From: Streptomyces sp. ATexAB-D23
Lineage (GTDB): Bacteria > Actinomycetota > Actinomycetes > Streptomycetales > Streptomycetaceae
Assembly (NCBI RefSeq): GCF_000373645.1
Contig: NZ_KB892002.1
Coordinates: 434,001 to 498,000 of the forward strand
DNA: 64,000 nucleotides
Direction: 5' to 3'
This document shows positions 20,403-30,604 of this stretch, in pieces (position 1 is the first letter of the stretch; every line of letters starts with the position of its first letter). The position numbers were made by a program, and so were the translations under genes. Under the pieces are notes generated by a model. It was not told where the DNA came from, did not search any database, and saw nothing but the letters and a program-made list of their open reading frames with translations.

Positions 20403-20652
20403 GGTTTTCTCCTTGTGTGCTGCACCGGCCGTATCAGGTACCGATGTCAGTTCCCACGCGGCGGTCGCCACGCGGAAGTGTGTGCTGTCGCCGGACCGAC
20501 TCACTCACGAGTCGGCATCCGCACCCGAAATCTCGGGCCTCAGCCCGAAGATCAAGCCTCAGCCCGAAAATCAAGCCCGTCCGGCGATTGAGGACAGAAG
20601 CCCTCGCCGGTCCGGGGCACCCTCCAAGAAGGGCACCCCAGCCGGAGGCGAC
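20403..20652. repeat. rpoA-rplQ spacer with tandem and dispersed streptomycete repeat
   Basis: Between rpoA and rplQ lies a tandem pair of 19-base units, CTCAGCCCGAAGATCAAGC (20539-20557) and its one-base variant (20558-20576). They are followed by CCGTCCGGCGATTGAGGA (20577-20594). TCGGGC-CTCA-GCCCGA at 20533-20548 can form a hairpin. From memory, similar CTCAATCGCCGGACGG elements recur between genes in many Streptomyces genomes; a related fragment is present near 16173 here. Confidence 0.6.
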
Positions 20653-21675
20653 CTAGTACTGCTCGGTCTCCACGAAGCCCGCATCCGCGTCGTCGTCCGC
20701 GCCGAACGCGTCCGCGGCGGCGGTCGGGTCGAAGCCGGGAGGCGAGTCCTTCAGCGCCAGGCCCATACCGGCCAGCTTCGCCTTGACCTCGTCGATCGAC
20801 TTCGCACCGAAGTTGCGGATGTCGAGCAGGTCCGCCTCGGAGCGGGCCACCAGCTCGCCCACCGAGTGGATGCCCTCGCGCTTGAGGCAGTTGTACGAGC
20901 GGACCGTGAGCTCCAGCTCCTCGATCGGCAGCGCCAGGTCCGCCGCGAGCGCGGCGTCCGTCGGCGACGGGCCCATGTCGATGCCCTCGGCGTCGATGTT
21001 GAGCTCGCGCGCCAGACCGAACAGCTCGACCAGGGTCTTACCGGCCGACGCCATGGCGTCACGGGGACGCATGGCCTGCTTGGTCTCGACGTCGACGATC
21101 AGCTTGTCGAAGTCGGTGCGCTGCTCGACACGGGTCGCCTCGACCTTGTACGTGACCTTGAGCACCGGCGAGTAGATGGAGTCGACCGGGATGCGGCCGA
21201 TCTCCTGGCCGACCTGCTTGTTCTGGACGGCGGAGACGTAGCCGCGACCGCGCTCGACGGTCAGCTCCATCTCCAGCTTGCCCTTGCCGTTCAGCGTGGC
21301 CAGGACCAGGTCCGGGTTGTGCACCTCGACACCGGCCGGCGGGGCGATGTCCGCGGCGGTGACCAGGCCGGGGCCCTGCTTGCGCAGGTACATCACGACC
21401 GGCTCGTCGTGCTCCGAGGAGACGACCAGCTGCTTGATGTTGAGGATGAGGTCGGTCACGTCCTCCTTGACGCCCGGCACGGTGGTGAACTCGTGCAGGA
21501 CACCGTCGATGCGGATGCTGGTGACAGCGGCACCCGGGATCGAGGAGAGGAGCGTGCGGCGCAGGGAGTTGCCGAGCGTGTAGCCGAAGCCGGGCTCCAG
21601 CGGCTCGATGACGAACCGCGAGCGGAATTCGTCGACGACCTCTTCGGTCAGCGACGGACGCTGAGCGATCAGCAT
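20653..21675 (-). CDS. rpoA: DNA-directed RNA polymerase alpha subunit
   Basis: Scaffold subunit of RNA polymerase, 340 residues. The N-terminal dimerisation domain (about 1-230) includes [31 protein letters not shown]. The C-terminal domain (about 255-320) has the DNA- and activator-contacting [16 protein letters not shown] and [14 protein letters not shown]. The C terminus is the acidic tail usual in actinomycetes. It lies between rpsK and rplQ, the conserved alpha-operon order. Confidence 0.98.
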   Translation of the reverse strand: MLIAQRPSLTEEVVDEFRSRFVIEPLEPGFGYTLGNSLRRTLLSSIPGAAVTSIRIDGVLHEFTTVPGVKEDVTDLILNIKQLVVSSEHDEPVVMYLRKQGPGLVTAADIAPPAGVEVHNPDLVLATLNGKGKLEMELTVERGRGYVSAVQNKQVGQEIGRIPVDSIYSPVLKVTYKVEATRVEQRTDFDKLIVDVETKQAMRPRDAMASAGKTLVELFGLARELNIDAEGIDMGPSPTDAALAADLALPIEELELTVRSYNCLKREGIHSVGELVARSEADLLDIRNFGAKSIDEVKAKLAGMGLALKDSPPGFDPTAAADAFGADDDADAGFVETEQY

Positions 21676-21734
21676 GATGTGAATCCTTCAGTCGTGGGCG
21701 CCCACTATTTGACACCCGACAGATGAAACAAGGA

Positions 21735-21773
21735 TACGGGCGGCACACCCCCGCAGGGGGCATACCGCCCGTA
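21735..21773 (-). terminator. Hairpin between rpsK and rpoA
   Basis: TACGGGCGG (21735-21743) and CCGCCCGTA (21765-21773) are perfect inverted arms, with an inner pair of CCCCC/GGGGG. It sits 41 bases after the rpsK stop and may attenuate transcription into rpoA; rpoA presumably also has its own promoter in this 138-base gap. Confidence 0.55.
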
Positions 21774-21813
21774 CCCACGCTTCTGCCGTACGGCCGTCAC
21801 CGGCCGTGACGGA

Positions 21814-22218
21814 TCAGACGCGGCGACGCTTCGGCGGACGGCAGCCGTTGTGCGGCGTCGGGGTGACGTCCTGGATCGAACCGACCTCCAGGCCCGTGGC
21901 CTGGAGCGAGCGGATCGCGGTCTCGCGGCCGGAGCCCGGACCCTTCACGAAGACGTCGACCTTGCGCATGCCGTGCTCCTGCGCGCGGCGGGCGGCCGAC
22001 TCGGCGGCCATCTGCGCGGCGAAGGGGGTGGACTTGCGCGAGCCCTTGAAGCCGACGTGGCCGGCCGAGGCCCAGGAGATCACGTTGCCCGAGGGGTCCG
22101 TGATCGAGACGATGGTGTTGTTGAACGTGCTCTTGATGTGCGCGTGGCCGTGAGCGACGTTCTTCTTTTCCTTGCGACGCACCTTCTTGGCTGCGCCCTG
22201 ACGACCCTTGGGGGGCAT
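21814..22218 (-). CDS. rpsK: 30S ribosomal protein S11
   Basis: Platform protein of the small subunit near the mRNA exit. The 134 residues have a basic N terminus ([20 protein letters not shown]) and the blocks [20 protein letters not shown] and [21 protein letters not shown], diagnostic of S11. Follows rpsM by 105 bases. Confidence 0.98.
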   Translation of the reverse strand: MPPKGRQGAAKKVRRKEKKNVAHGHAHIKSTFNNTIVSITDPSGNVISWASAGHVGFKGSRKSTPFAAQMAAESAARRAQEHGMRKVDVFVKGPGSGRETAIRSLQATGLEVGSIQDVTPTPHNGCRPPKRRRV

Positions 22219-22323
22219 GTCTTGACTCCAGATGGAGAGGGGAGGTGATCGGTCCTACAGCGAAGACCGCTGGTTGCTGCGCCTGTCCGGAGGCCCGGAC
22301 GCGCGCAGTGCGTCCGCTGAGGA

Positions 22324-22704
22324 CTACTTCTTGCCCGGCTTCTTCTTGCCGGCGATCGCGCGACGCGGACCCTTGCGGGTACGGGCGTTGGTGCTGGTGC
22401 GCTGGCCGTGGACCGGCAGACCGCGGCGGTGACGGAGACCCTGGTAGCAGCCGATCTCGACCTTGCGGCGGATGTCGGCCTGGATCTCGCGGCGGAGGTC
22501 ACCCTCGGTGCGGAGGTTGGCGTCCACGTACTCGCGGATCTTGACCAGGTCCTCTTCGGCCAGGTCACGAACGCGGGTGTCCGGGTTCACGCCGGCGGCG
22601 GCGAGGATCTCCTTGGACCGGGTGCGCCCGATACCGAAGACGTAGGTGAGGGCAACCTCCACGCGCTTTTCGCGCGGGATGTCAACACCTGAAACGCGTG
22701 CCAT
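22324..22704 (-). CDS. rpsM: 30S ribosomal protein S13
   Basis: Small-subunit head protein that contacts the P-site tRNA and bridges to the 50S. The 126 residues start [19 protein letters not shown] and contain [33 protein letters not shown] and the basic tail [17 protein letters not shown]. It lies 194 bases downstream of rpmJ. Confidence 0.98.
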   Translation of the reverse strand: MARVSGVDIPREKRVEVALTYVFGIGRTRSKEILAAAGVNPDTRVRDLAEEDLVKIREYVDANLRTEGDLRREIQADIRRKVEIGCYQGLRHRRGLPVHGQRTSTNARTRKGPRRAIAGKKKPGKK

Positions 22705-22898
22705 TCAATGGCTCCAGTTGTTATTTCGGGGGTCTTCCGCAGAACCACTCCCGACCGCCGACCCCTCGCTGGGAGAGGTGGTACGTCCGGGTCCCCGGCC
22801 CCCGCCGGAGGTGTCGTCAGCCGTGGCTTGGACGGGCTCTGCGTATGTACGTATTACGTGCGTCGCGCGAAGAACTGCGAGATGCAGGGGGTCGTGCG

Positions 22899-23012
22899 TC
22901 AGCCCTGGCGCTGCTTGTGGCGCAGGTTGTCGCAGATGACCATGACCCGGCCGTGACGGCGGATCACCTTGCACTTGTCGCAGATCTTCTTGACGCTCGG
23001 CTTGACCTTCAT
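22899..23012 (-). CDS. rpmJ: 50S ribosomal protein L36, zinc-binding form
   Basis: Short gene of 37 codons reading [20 protein letters not shown] and ending NLRHKQRQG. Cys11, Cys14, Cys27 and His32 form the zinc site of the Cys-containing (C+) L36 type. It lies between infA and rpsM, its conserved place. Confidence 0.97.
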   Translation of the reverse strand: MKVKPSVKKICDKCKVIRRHGRVMVICDNLRHKQRQG

Positions 23013-23071
23013 GGGATGTCAGGTTCTCCGGGTCAGTGCCGGCACCGCGCCGAAGCGGGCGGCGGCAAGAT

Positions 23072-23293
23072 CTACTTGTACCGGTAGACGATCCGGCCAC
23101 GCGTCAGGTCGTACGGAGACAGCTCCACGACGACCCGGTCATCCGGGAGGATGCGGATGTAGTGCATACGCATCTTGCCGGAGATGTGCGCGAGGACCTT
23201 GTGACCGTTCTGGAGCTCCACCTTGAACATGGCGTTCGGGAGGGACTCGATCACGGTGCCCTCAATTTCGATGGCACCTTGCTTCTTGGCCAC
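23072..23293 (-). CDS. infA: Translation initiation factor IF-1
   Basis: Binds the ribosomal A site during initiation. The 73-residue OB-fold protein starts at GTG 23293 ([20 protein letters not shown]), with AAAGGCGAAG upstream. It contains [20 protein letters not shown] and [21 protein letters not shown] longer in-frame opening upstream lacks a ribosome site. It follows map and precedes rpmJ. Confidence 0.98.
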   Translation of the reverse strand: MAKKQGAIEIEGTVIESLPNAMFKVELQNGHKVLAHISGKMRMHYIRILPDDRVVVELSPYDLTRGRIVYRYK

Positions 23294-23456
23294 GCTTCGC
23301 CTTTCGAATCGGCTACCTTGATCGTCTCTCGTCCGCCGCATGTGGACACACGGATGCACGAGAGCCGACGAGTCAGTCTACGTCAGCGGACTCCAAAAGA
23401 CGAATCCGTCAAGTTTGCCCACCGCAGGAGATCCTTAGACCTCCGGGCGGGTGTCA

Positions 23457-23518
23457 ATCACCCCAGAGGGTCGGGCGCCGTCCGGGGGCCGGGCATCACC
23501 CCAGAGGGTCGGGCGCCG
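23457..23518. repeat. 24-base direct repeat covering the map stop codon
   Basis: ATCACCCCAGAGGG-TCGGGCGCCG occurs at 23457-23480 and again at 23495-23518. The second copy encodes the last residues of map (APDPLG) and its stop; the first copy lies just after the stop. It is a small local duplication of the gene end and is not expected to alter the product. Confidence 0.85.
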
Positions 23519-24332
23519 CCTCCACTCCGTACTGGGCCAGCTTCTCGCGGCCGCAGTCCGGGGCGGTCAGGACCAGCGGGCCCTGCTCGGTGAGGGCGAT
23601 GGAGTGCTCCCAGTGCGAGGACCAGGTGCCGTCGGTGGTGACGACGGTCCACTCGTCCTCCAGGACCTCGGTGTGGGGCGTACCGAGGGAGACCATGGGC
23701 TCGATGGCCAGGCAGACGCCCGGGACCAGCTTGATGCCCTTGCCGCGCTTGCGGGCGACGTAGTTCAGCAGGTGCGGGTCCATGTGCATCTCGGTGCCGA
23801 TGCCGTGCCCGCCGTAGTCCTCGACGATCCCGTACTTGCCGGTCGCGGGGCGGGGCTGGCGGCGGATGTAGGACTCGATCGCCTTCGAGATGTCGACCAG
23901 GCGGTTGTTCACCTTCATCGCGGCGATGCCGGCCCACATGGACTCCTCGGTCACCCGGGACAGCTCGACCAGCTCCGGAGCGTGACCCGTGCCGACGAAG
24001 GCCGTGTACGCGGCGTCGCCGTGCCAGCCGTCGACGATCGCGCCGGCGTCGATGGAGATGATGTCGCCGTCCTTGAGGACCGTCCTGTCGTCCGGGATGC
24101 CGTGGACGACGACCTCGTTGACCGAGGTGCAGATGGTCGCGGGGAACCCGCCGTACCCGAGGAAGTTCGACTTGGCGCCGTGGTCGGCGATCACCTTGCG
24201 CGCGACCTGGTCCAGGTCCCGGGTGGTGGCACCGGGCACCGCCGCCTCGCGGGTGGCCGCGTGGATGGCGGCGACCACCAGCCCCGCCTCGCGCATCTTC
24301 GCGATCTGCTCGGGGGTCTTGATCTGCACCAT
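23496..24332 (-). CDS. map: Type I methionine aminopeptidase
   Basis: Removes the initiator methionine from new proteins. ATG 24332 gives 278 residues (MVQIKTPEQIAKMREAGLVV). Metal ligands of the pita-bread fold are visible: the two Asp in IDAGAIVDGWHGDAA, His in GGHGIGTEMH, Glu in AIEPMVSLG and Glu in WSSHWEHSIALTEQGP. Lies downstream of adk in the secY-adk-map-infA order; a hairpin separates it from adk. Confidence 0.97.
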   Translation of the reverse strand: MVQIKTPEQIAKMREAGLVVAAIHAATREAAVPGATTRDLDQVARKVIADHGAKSNFLGYGGFPATICTSVNEVVVHGIPDDRTVLKDGDIISIDAGAIVDGWHGDAAYTAFVGTGHAPELVELSRVTEESMWAGIAAMKVNNRLVDISKAIESYIRRQPRPATGKYGIVEDYGGHGIGTEMHMDPHLLNYVARKRGKGIKLVPGVCLAIEPMVSLGTPHTEVLEDEWTVVTTDGTWSSHWEHSIALTEQGPLVLTAPDCGREKLAQYGVEAAPDPLG

Positions 24333-24405
24333 GCTGCGGCGCCTTTCGGGTGGGGACGGTGACGGGGGCGGGACATCCACGATACGGCGGATACGAGGCA
24401 AGCAG

Positions 24406-24438
24406 TCGGCCGCGGCGCCCGAAGGACGCCGCGGCCGA
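24406..24438 (-). terminator. Hairpin after adk
   Basis: TCGGCCGCGGCG (24406-24417) and CGCCGCGGCCGA (24427-24438) are a perfect 12-base inverted repeat with a 9-base loop. It begins 30 bases after the adk stop and probably ends or attenuates the secY-adk transcript. Confidence 0.65.
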
Positions 24439-24468
24439 ATTCACTGCGAGTACTACACGTGCGCGCGC

Positions 24469-25128
24469 TCAGCCCTCGTCGGACTTCTTCAGCGCCGCCA
24501 TGGCCCGGTCGGTCACCTCGGTGACCTTGCCGAGCGCGGAGATGGTGACCACCAGGTCCTGGGACCGGTAGTAGTCGATGATCGGCTCGGTCTGCGTGTG
24601 GTAGACCTCCAGCCGGGTACGCACCGTCTCCTCGCTGTCGTCCTCGCGCTGGTACAGCTCGCCGCCGCAGGTGTCGCAGACACCCTCGGCCTTCGGCGGG
24701 TTGTACGTGGCGTGGAAGACGTGCGCGCTGTCGTTGCGGCAGATGCGGCGACCCGCGATCCGCTTCACGACCTCGTCCTCGGGGACCTCCAGGTCGAGTA
24801 CGGCGTCCAGCTTCACGCCCTCGTCCTTGAGCATCACATCAAGAGCTTCGGCCTGACCCACGTTGCGCGGGAAGCCGTCGAGCAGGAAGCCGTCGACCGC
24901 GTCCGGCTGGGACATGCGGTCCTTGGCCATCCCGATCGTCACCTCGTCCGGCACCAGCTGCCCCGCGTCCATGTAGGCGCGGGCCTGCTTGCCAAGGTCA
25001 GTGCCCTGGCTGATGTTGGCGCGGAAGAGGTCGCCCGTTGAGATGTGCGGAATCGACAGGTTCTTGGCAAGGTACGCAGCCTGCGTTCCCTTGCCGGCAC
25101 CCGGCGGGCCGACGAGGACGATTCGCAT
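24469..25128 (-). CDS. adk: Adenylate kinase
   Basis: Interconverts 2 ADP and ATP + AMP. The 219 residues start [16 protein letters not shown] (P-loop 7-15). The AMP site includes ISTGDLFR and [13 protein letters not shown]. The long-type LID carries a Cys cluster (CRND, CDTCG) that may bind zinc. Its ATG overlaps the secY stop by one base (TGATG), so the two are translationally coupled. Confidence 0.98.
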   Translation of the reverse strand: MRIVLVGPPGAGKGTQAAYLAKNLSIPHISTGDLFRANISQGTDLGKQARAYMDAGQLVPDEVTIGMAKDRMSQPDAVDGFLLDGFPRNVGQAEALDVMLKDEGVKLDAVLDLEVPEDEVVKRIAGRRICRNDSAHVFHATYNPPKAEGVCDTCGGELYQREDDSEETVRTRLEVYHTQTEPIIDYYRSQDLVVTISALGKVTEVTDRAMAALKKSDEG

Positions 25129-26447
25129 CAGCGGAGGAACCCTTCGTAATTGCGCTGCTGGAGCTGACTCTCAATCTGCTTCACGGTCTCCAGACCCACA
25201 CCCACGATGATGAGGATGCTCGTCCCGCCGAACGGGAAGTTCTGGTTAGCGCCACCGAAGCCTGCCAACGCCATCGTCGGCACCAGAGCGATCAGACCCA
25301 GGTACAGCGAGCCCGGCCAAGTGATCCTGTTGAGCACGTAGCTCAGGTACTCGGCAGTAGGTCGACCAGCCCGGATACCCGGGATGAAGCCACCATACTT
25401 CTTCATGTTGTCGGCCACTTCCTCGGGGTTGAACGAAATCGCCACATAGAAGAAGGCGAAGAAGACGATCAACAGGAAGTAGGCGGTGATGTAGTACGGG
25501 TGGTCACCCTTGACGAAGTGGTCCTTGATCCAGGTCGCCCAGCCCGCGGTGGAGTTGGAGAACTGGACGATCAGGGCCGGAATGTAGAGCAGCGAAGAAG
25601 CGAAGATGACGGGAATCACACCCGCCTGGTTCACCTTGAGCGGGATGTAGGTGGACGTACCACCGTAGGAGCGGCGCCCGATCATGCGCTTCGCGTACTG
25701 CACCGGGATACGGCGCTGGGCCTGCTCGACGAAGACGACCAGGGCCACCATCACGAAGCCGATCAGGATGACGGTGCCGAATTCGATCCAGCCGTCCGCG
25801 AGCTTGCCGCTCGTCTTGATGGCCCACAGGGCGCCGGGGAAGCTGGCGGCGATCGAGATGAACATCAGGATCGACATGCCGTTGCCGATGCCGCGGTCGG
25901 TGATGAGCTCACCGAGCCACATGACGGCGGCGGTTCCGGCGGTCATCGTGATGACCATGACGATGGTCGTGAACATCGACTGGTTCGGAACGATCTGGTC
26001 GGCGACGGGGCAGCCGCTGAAGAGCGCACCGCTGCGGGCGGTGGCGACCAGGCCGGTGCCCTGGAGGATGGCGAGCGCGACCGTCAGATAACGCGTGTAC
26101 TGCGTGATCTTCGCCTGGCCGGACTGCCCCTCCTTCTTGAGGGCCTCAAGTCGGGGAATGACGACGGTCAGCAGCTGAAGAATGATGCTGGCCGTGATGT
26201 ACGGCATGATGCCGAGCGCGAAGATCGTGATCTGCAGCAGCGCACCACCGCTGAACATGTTCACCAGGCCGAAAAGGCTGTTATTGCCCTTACTTGCCTG
26301 ATCAACACAGGTCTGGACGTTCTCGTAGCTGACTCCCGGTACCGGGATATGCGCCCCGAGCCGGTAGAGCACGATGATGCCGAGTGTGAAGAACAGCTTC
26401 TTGCGCAGGTCGGGCGTCTTGAACGCCCGGGCGAAGCCGGTGAGCAC
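25128..26447 (-). CDS. secY: Protein translocase subunit SecY
   Basis: Channel subunit of the Sec translocon, 439 residues with ten transmembrane segments. The start is the GTG at 26447 ([18 protein letters not shown]), chosen because CAGGAGG lies six bases upstream; an upstream in-frame start at 26519 lacks this. Recognisable blocks are [27 protein letters not shown] (TM2), [11 protein letters not shown] and [17 protein letters not shown] (cytosolic loop 5). It overlaps adk by one base and follows rplO after a 225-base gap with a hairpin. Confidence 0.98.
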   Translation of the reverse strand: MLTGFARAFKTPDLRKKLFFTLGIIVLYRLGAHIPVPGVSYENVQTCVDQASKGNNSLFGLVNMFSGGALLQITIFALGIMPYITASIILQLLTVVIPRLEALKKEGQSGQAKITQYTRYLTVALAILQGTGLVATARSGALFSGCPVADQIVPNQSMFTTIVMVITMTAGTAAVMWLGELITDRGIGNGMSILMFISIAASFPGALWAIKTSGKLADGWIEFGTVILIGFVMVALVVFVEQAQRRIPVQYAKRMIGRRSYGGTSTYIPLKVNQAGVIPVIFASSLLYIPALIVQFSNSTAGWATWIKDHFVKGDHPYYITAYFLLIVFFAFFYVAISFNPEEVADNMKKYGGFIPGIRAGRPTAEYLSYVLNRITWPGSLYLGLIALVPTMALAGFGGANQNFPFGGTSILIIVGVGLETVKQIESQLQQRNYEGFLR

Positions 26448-26604
26448 GGTGCCTCCTGCGACCCCCGCGCAGAGCGTAGAGGTGACGGTCTTGAGGATCG
26501 ACGGATACGTAACAGTCAAAGGGCTCCTGGGCGCGTACGTCCAGGGGTTACCACAGCAACGGACGCCACCTTACCGGCGTACATGCCCCCCTAGGAACGA
26601 CCAA

Positions 26605-26637
26605 CCGGGGATGCCCCATATGAGAGGGCATCCCCGG
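26605..26637 (-). terminator. Hairpin between rplO and secY
   Basis: CCGGGGATGCCC (26605-26616) and GGGCATCCCCGG (26626-26637) pair perfectly around a 9-base A/T-rich loop, 35 bases after the rplO stop. It probably reduces read-through from the ribosomal genes; the secY promoter would lie in the rest of the 225-base gap. Confidence 0.7.
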
Positions 26638-26672
26638 TCGGATGTTCAGTCCACCGAACTGTCCGAGTTGTC

Positions 26673-27128
26673 TCAGACGAGCTCAGTGACGGTGCCGCCG
26701 GCGGCGGCAATCTTCTCCTTGGCGGAGCCGGAGACGGCGTCAACCGAAACCTGCAGCGCCACGGAGATCTCGCCCTGTCCGAGGACCTTGACGAGGTGGT
26801 TGTTGCGCACAGCGCCCTTGGCGACCAGGTCGGCCACCGTGACCTCTCCACCCTCGGGGTAGAGCGTCGCGAGCTTGTCCAGGTTCACGACCTGGTACTC
26901 CGTGCGGAACGGGTTCTTGAAGCCCTTGAGCTTCGGGAGACGCATGTGGAGGGGCATCTGCCCACCCTCGAAGCGCTCCGGAACCTGGTAACGGGCCTTG
27001 GTGCCCTTGGTACCACGACCAGCGGTCTTACCCTTGGACGCCTCACCACGACCCACACGGGTCTTGGCGGTCTTGGCGCCCGGGGCAGGCCGGAGGTCAT
27101 GCGCCTTCAGCGGCTTGTTCTCCGCCAT
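26673..27128 (-). CDS. rplO: 50S ribosomal protein L15
   Basis: Large-subunit assembly protein of 151 residues. The ATG at 27128 ([19 protein letters not shown]) follows rpmD by one base. The Gly/Arg-rich N terminus [20 protein letters not shown] and [20 protein letters not shown] are typical L15 blocks. Confidence 0.97.
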   Translation of the reverse strand: MAENKPLKAHDLRPAPGAKTAKTRVGRGEASKGKTAGRGTKGTKARYQVPERFEGGQMPLHMRLPKLKGFKNPFRTEYQVVNLDKLATLYPEGGEVTVADLVAKGAVRNNHLVKVLGQGEISVALQVSVDAVSGSAKEKIAAAGGTVTELV

Positions 27129-27129
27129 G

Positions 27130-27312
27130 TCAGTCGACCTCCTCAACCGTCACGAGGTGGCGGACGGTGTGCACCATGCCGCGGAACTCGGGGCGGTCCT
27201 CCTTGACAACCACGTCGTGCAGGCGCTTGAGCCCGAGCGAACGCAGGGTGTCGCGGTGGTTCTGCTTGCTGCCGATGTACGACTTCGTCTGCGTGATCTT
27301 GAGGCGAGCCAT
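27130..27312 (-). CDS. rpmD: 50S ribosomal protein L30
   Basis: Short large-subunit protein of 60 residues ([20 protein letters not shown]) with the L30 block [20 protein letters not shown]. Its ATG overlaps the rpsE stop by one base. Confidence 0.97.
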   Translation of the reverse strand: MARLKITQTKSYIGSKQNHRDTLRSLGLKRLHDVVVKEDRPEFRGMVHTVRHLVTVEEVD

Positions 27313-27917
27313 TACGCACCCGCTCCCGCACGCGCACGAAGCAGAGCCGCGGGAGCGACGTCCTCAAGGGGCAGACCGCGGCGGGCCGCGATCTCCTCGG
27401 GACGCTGCAGGCCCTGGAGGGCCGCCACGGTCGCGTGCACGATGTTGATCGGGTTCGAGGACCCGAGCGACTTCGACAGGATGTCGTGAACGCCGGCGCA
27501 CTCAAGAACGGCGCGCACCGGGCCACCGGCGATCACACCGGTACCGGGGGAAGCCGGCTTGAGCAGGACGACGCCCGCAGCCTTCTCGCCCTGGATCGGG
27601 TGAGGGATGGTGCCCTGGATGCGGGGGACCTTGAAGAAGTTCTTCTTGGCCTCTTCGACACCCTTGGCAATGGCCGCGGGAACTTCCTTGGCCTTGCCGT
27701 AACCGACACCGACGGTGCCGTCACCATCGCCCACCACGACCAGCGCGGTGAAGCTGAAGCGACGACCACCCTTCACAACCTTGGCGACACGGTTGATCGC
27801 GACGACGCGCTCGACGTACGCGGTCTTCTCGGCGGCAGCAGCGCCGCCGTCACGGCCCTTCCGGTCCCGCCGCTCGCCGCCACCGGCACCGCTTCCGCGG
27901 CGCTGGGGTCCAGCCAT
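27312..27917 (-). CDS. rpsE: 30S ribosomal protein S5
   Basis: Small-subunit protein important for decoding accuracy, 201 residues. An N-terminal Gly/Arg-rich extension ([20 protein letters not shown]) typical of actinomycetes precedes the core [20 protein letters not shown] and [19 protein letters not shown]. The C-terminal domain has [20 protein letters not shown]. It lies between rplR and rpmD. Confidence 0.98.
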   Translation of the reverse strand: MAGPQRRGSGAGGGERRDRKGRDGGAAAAEKTAYVERVVAINRVAKVVKGGRRFSFTALVVVGDGDGTVGVGYGKAKEVPAAIAKGVEEAKKNFFKVPRIQGTIPHPIQGEKAAGVVLLKPASPGTGVIAGGPVRAVLECAGVHDILSKSLGSSNPINIVHATVAALQGLQRPEEIAARRGLPLEDVAPAALLRARAGAGA

Positions 27918-27963
27918 TGGATTTACCTCTCTCTGTTACGTCCGCTGTGCGTAGGAACCGGGG

Positions 27964-28347
27964 CTAGAACTTCAGCCCGGCTTCACGGGCGGCGTCAGCC
28001 AGAGCGGCAATCCGCCCGGCGTACTGGTTACCACCGCGGTCAAACACGACGGCCTCGACGCCTGCGGCCTTGGCACGCTCGGCGACCAGGGCGCCGACCT
28101 GCTTGGCCTGGCTGCTCTTGTCGCCCTCGCCACCACGGATGGAGACGTCCAGGGTCGACGCCGAAGCGAGCGTGTGGCCCGCGATGTCGTCGATGACCTG
28201 AGCCACCATGTGGCGGTTGGACCGCGTCACGACCAAGCGCGGACGCTCCGGCGAACCGGAGATGTGCTTGCGGACGCGGATGTGGCGACGCTTGAGAGCG
28301 GCACGCTTGTACGCGTCGCCCTTGGCGATCTTCACGCCGTATGCCAT
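27964..28347 (-). CDS. rplR: 50S ribosomal protein L18
   Basis: Binds 5S rRNA in the central protuberance. The 127 residues include [20 protein letters not shown] and the C-terminal block [20 protein letters not shown]. It starts two bases after rplF. Confidence 0.97.
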   Translation of the reverse strand: MAYGVKIAKGDAYKRAALKRRHIRVRKHISGSPERPRLVVTRSNRHMVAQVIDDIAGHTLASASTLDVSIRGGEGDKSSQAKQVGALVAERAKAAGVEAVVFDRGGNQYAGRIAALADAAREAGLKF

Positions 28348-28349
28348 CG

Positions 28350-28889
28350 CTACTTACCAGCCTTTCCGACCTTGCGGCGGATGACCTCGCCGGCGTACTT
28401 GACGCCCTTGGCCTTGTACGGGTCAGGCTTCCGCAGCTTGCGGATCTTGGCCGCGGTCTCGCCGACCTTCTGCTTGTCGATGCCCTCGACAGTGAACTTC
28501 GTGGGGGTCTCCACCTTGAAGGTGATGCCCTCCGGGGCCTCGATCAGGATCGGGTGGCTGTAGCCCAGGGCGAACTCCAGGTTGGAGCCCTTCGCCTGGA
28601 CGCGGTAACCGACACCACTGATTTCGAGCGCCTTGATGTATCCCTGGGTCACACCGGTGATCATGTTCGCCACCAGCGTGCGGGACAGGCCGTGCAGGGC
28701 CTTGTTCTGACGCTCGTCGTTCGGGCGGACGACGTTCAGAACGCCGTCCTCACCCTTGGTGACCTCGATCGGAGCCGCAACGGTGTGCGTGAGGGTGCCC
28801 TTGGGGCCCTTCACCGCGACCGTACGGCCATCGATGGTGACGTCCACACCGGCGGGAACCTGGATGGGGAGCTTGCCGATTCGCGACAT
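28350..28889 (-). CDS. rplF: 50S ribosomal protein L6
   Basis: Large-subunit protein near the sarcin-ricin loop and factor-binding site, 179 residues. It starts [20 protein letters not shown] and has the L6 repeats [20 protein letters not shown] and [19 protein letters not shown]. It lies 21 bases after rpsH. Confidence 0.98.
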   Translation of the reverse strand: MSRIGKLPIQVPAGVDVTIDGRTVAVKGPKGTLTHTVAAPIEVTKGEDGVLNVVRPNDERQNKALHGLSRTLVANMITGVTQGYIKALEISGVGYRVQAKGSNLEFALGYSHPILIEAPEGITFKVETPTKFTVEGIDKQKVGETAAKIRKLRKPDPYKAKGVKYAGEVIRRKVGKAGK

Positions 28890-28910
28890 GAGCTATTCCT
28901 CCGTTCCCGA

Positions 28911-29309
28911 CTACCAGACGTAGGCGAGGACTTCCCCACCTACGCCCTTCTTCTGAGCCTGCTGGCCGGTCAGGAGACCGTGGGACGTGGAGATGATCGC
29001 CACGCCCAGGCCGCCGAGGACCTTCGGCAGATTGGTGGACTTTGCGTAGACACGCAGACCCGGCTTCGAGATTCGCTTGATGCCGGCGATCGAGCGCTCG
29101 CGGTTCGGGCCGAACTTCAGCTCGAGGACGAGGTTCTTGCCGACCTCGGCGTCCTCGACCTTCCAGCCCGTGATGAAGCCCTCCTGCTGGAGGATCTCCG
29201 CGATGTGCGACTTGATCTTGCTGTGCGGCATCGTGACGTCGTCGTGATACGCCGAGTTCGCGTTACGCAGACGCGTGAGCATGTCTGCGATGGGATCAGT
29301 CATGGTCAT
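28911..29309 (-). CDS. rpsH: 30S ribosomal protein S8
   Basis: Binds the central domain of 16S rRNA and in many bacteria represses the spc operon. The 132 residues start [20 protein letters not shown] and contain [33 protein letters not shown] and GEVLAYVW. It is separated from rpsN by 224 bases, the largest gap in this operon. Confidence 0.98.
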   Translation of the reverse strand: MTMTDPIADMLTRLRNANSAYHDDVTMPHSKIKSHIAEILQQEGFITGWKVEDAEVGKNLVLELKFGPNRERSIAGIKRISKPGLRVYAKSTNLPKVLGGLGVAIISTSHGLLTGQQAQKKGVGGEVLAYVW

Positions 29310-29533
29310 GAGTTGGCCTTCGGCCTCTCTCGCCGGGGTTTCCTGTATGCGCCATCCCTCTCCCCACTCAGTGGCGGGACGGGTGCGGTGCGGGGACCTA
29401 CGGCGTAGTAAGTCGGTCTTGGACGGCAGGCGCCCAACCCTGCAAGCCTACGGCATGCGGAGCGGGACTCCTGCCGACCAGATGCTTACCGAGAGTCTCC
29501 GGTGATTCCCAACGCCCAGAGGGCGAAGGAGAA
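29310..29533. other. Large rpsN-rpsH spacer
   Basis: This 224-base gap interrupts an otherwise tightly packed operon. I see no gene of reasonable quality and no strong terminator hairpin; only short pairings are visible. An internal promoter or an S8-type control site are possible but not shown. Confidence 0.4.
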
Positions 29534-29719
29534 TTACCAGGAGCTCTTGGTCACGCCCGGCAGCTCGCCGCGGTGAGCCATCTCACGAAGGCACACACGG
29601 CACAGGCCGAACTTGCGGTAGACGGAGTGGGGCCGGCCGCAGCGCTGGCAGCGGGTGTACCCGCGGACGCCGAACTTCGGCTTACGGGCGGCCTTAGCGA
29701 TCAGAGCCTTCTTCGCCAC
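29534..29719 (-). CDS. rpsN: 30S ribosomal protein S14, type Z
   Basis: Small-subunit head protein of 61 residues ([20 protein letters not shown]). Cys24, Cys27, Cys40 and Cys43 (CQRC, CRVC) form the zinc site of the short zinc-dependent S14, the form normally encoded in the spc operon of actinomycetes. It starts two bases after rplE. Confidence 0.98.
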   Translation of the reverse strand: MAKKALIAKAARKPKFGVRGYTRCQRCGRPHSVYRKFGLCRVCLREMAHRGELPGVTKSSW

Positions 29720-29721
29720 GG

Positions 29722-30279
29722 TCAGTTCTCCTTGAACGGGAAGCCGAGGTGACGAAGGAGGGCACGACCCTCGTCGTCATTGGTCGCCGTGGTGACCACG
29801 GTGATGTCCATGCCCCGGACCCGGTCGATCTTGTCCTGGTCGATCTCGTGGAACATGACCTGCTCCGTGAGACCGAAGGTGTAGTTGCCACGGCCGTCGA
29901 ACTGCTTGGGCGACAGGCCACGGAAGTCACGGATACGCGGAAGCGCGAGCGACAGCGTACGGTCCAGGAACTCCCACATGCGGTCACCGCGGAGGGTGAC
30001 GTGGCAGCCGATCGGCTGCCCCTCGCGCAGCTTGAACTGCGCGATCGACTTGCGGGCCTTGGTGACGGCCGGCTTCTGACCGGTGATCGTGGTGAGGTCG
30101 CGCACGGCGCCGTCGATCAGCTTGGAGTCGCGGGCGGCGTCGCCCACACCCATGTTGACCACGATCTTGACCAGACCGGGAATCTGCATGACGTTCTCGT
30201 AGGAGAACTCCTCACGCAGCTTGCCGGCGATTTCCTCGCGGTAGCGCGTCTTGAGACGCGGCGCGGTGGTGGTAGTCAT
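29722..30279 (-). CDS. rplE: 50S ribosomal protein L5
   Basis: Binds 5S rRNA and contacts the P-site tRNA. The 185 residues include [40 protein letters not shown] and [20 protein letters not shown]. Its ATG overlaps the rplX stop by one base. Confidence 0.98.
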   Translation of the reverse strand: MTTTTAPRLKTRYREEIAGKLREEFSYENVMQIPGLVKIVVNMGVGDAARDSKLIDGAVRDLTTITGQKPAVTKARKSIAQFKLREGQPIGCHVTLRGDRMWEFLDRTLSLALPRIRDFRGLSPKQFDGRGNYTFGLTEQVMFHEIDQDKIDRVRGMDITVVTTATNDDEGRALLRHLGFPFKEN

Positions 30280-30602
30280 CAGATGTCCTCACCGGTGCGC
30301 TTGGCAACACGGATCTTGTTGCCCTCGTCGTCAAAGCGGTAGCCGACGCGAGTAACGACCTTGTTGCCGTCCTTCTCAACAACCAGCTGCACGTTGCTGA
30401 CGTGGACCGGGGCCTCGGTCGTCACAATGCCACCGGTCTGCGAACCGCGAGCGGTCTGGCCGGCCTTGGTGTGCTTCTTGACCCGGTTGACACCCTCGAC
30501 GAGGACGCGGTCCTGAGCGGGGTAGGCCACGATGACCTTGCCCTGCTTGCCCTTGTCCTTACCGGTGATGACCTGAACCAGGTCGCCCTTCTTGATCTTC
30601 AT
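30279..30602 (-). CDS. rplX: 50S ribosomal protein L24
   Basis: Assembly initiator protein of the large subunit, 107 residues. The KOW motif is at the N terminus ([20 protein letters not shown]), followed by [12 protein letters not shown]. It starts two bases after rplN. Confidence 0.98.
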   Translation of the reverse strand: MKIKKGDLVQVITGKDKGKQGKVIVAYPAQDRVLVEGVNRVKKHTKAGQTARGSQTGGIVTTEAPVHVSNVQLVVEKDGNKVVTRVGYRFDDEGNKIRVAKRTGEDI

Positions 30603-30604
30603 GC

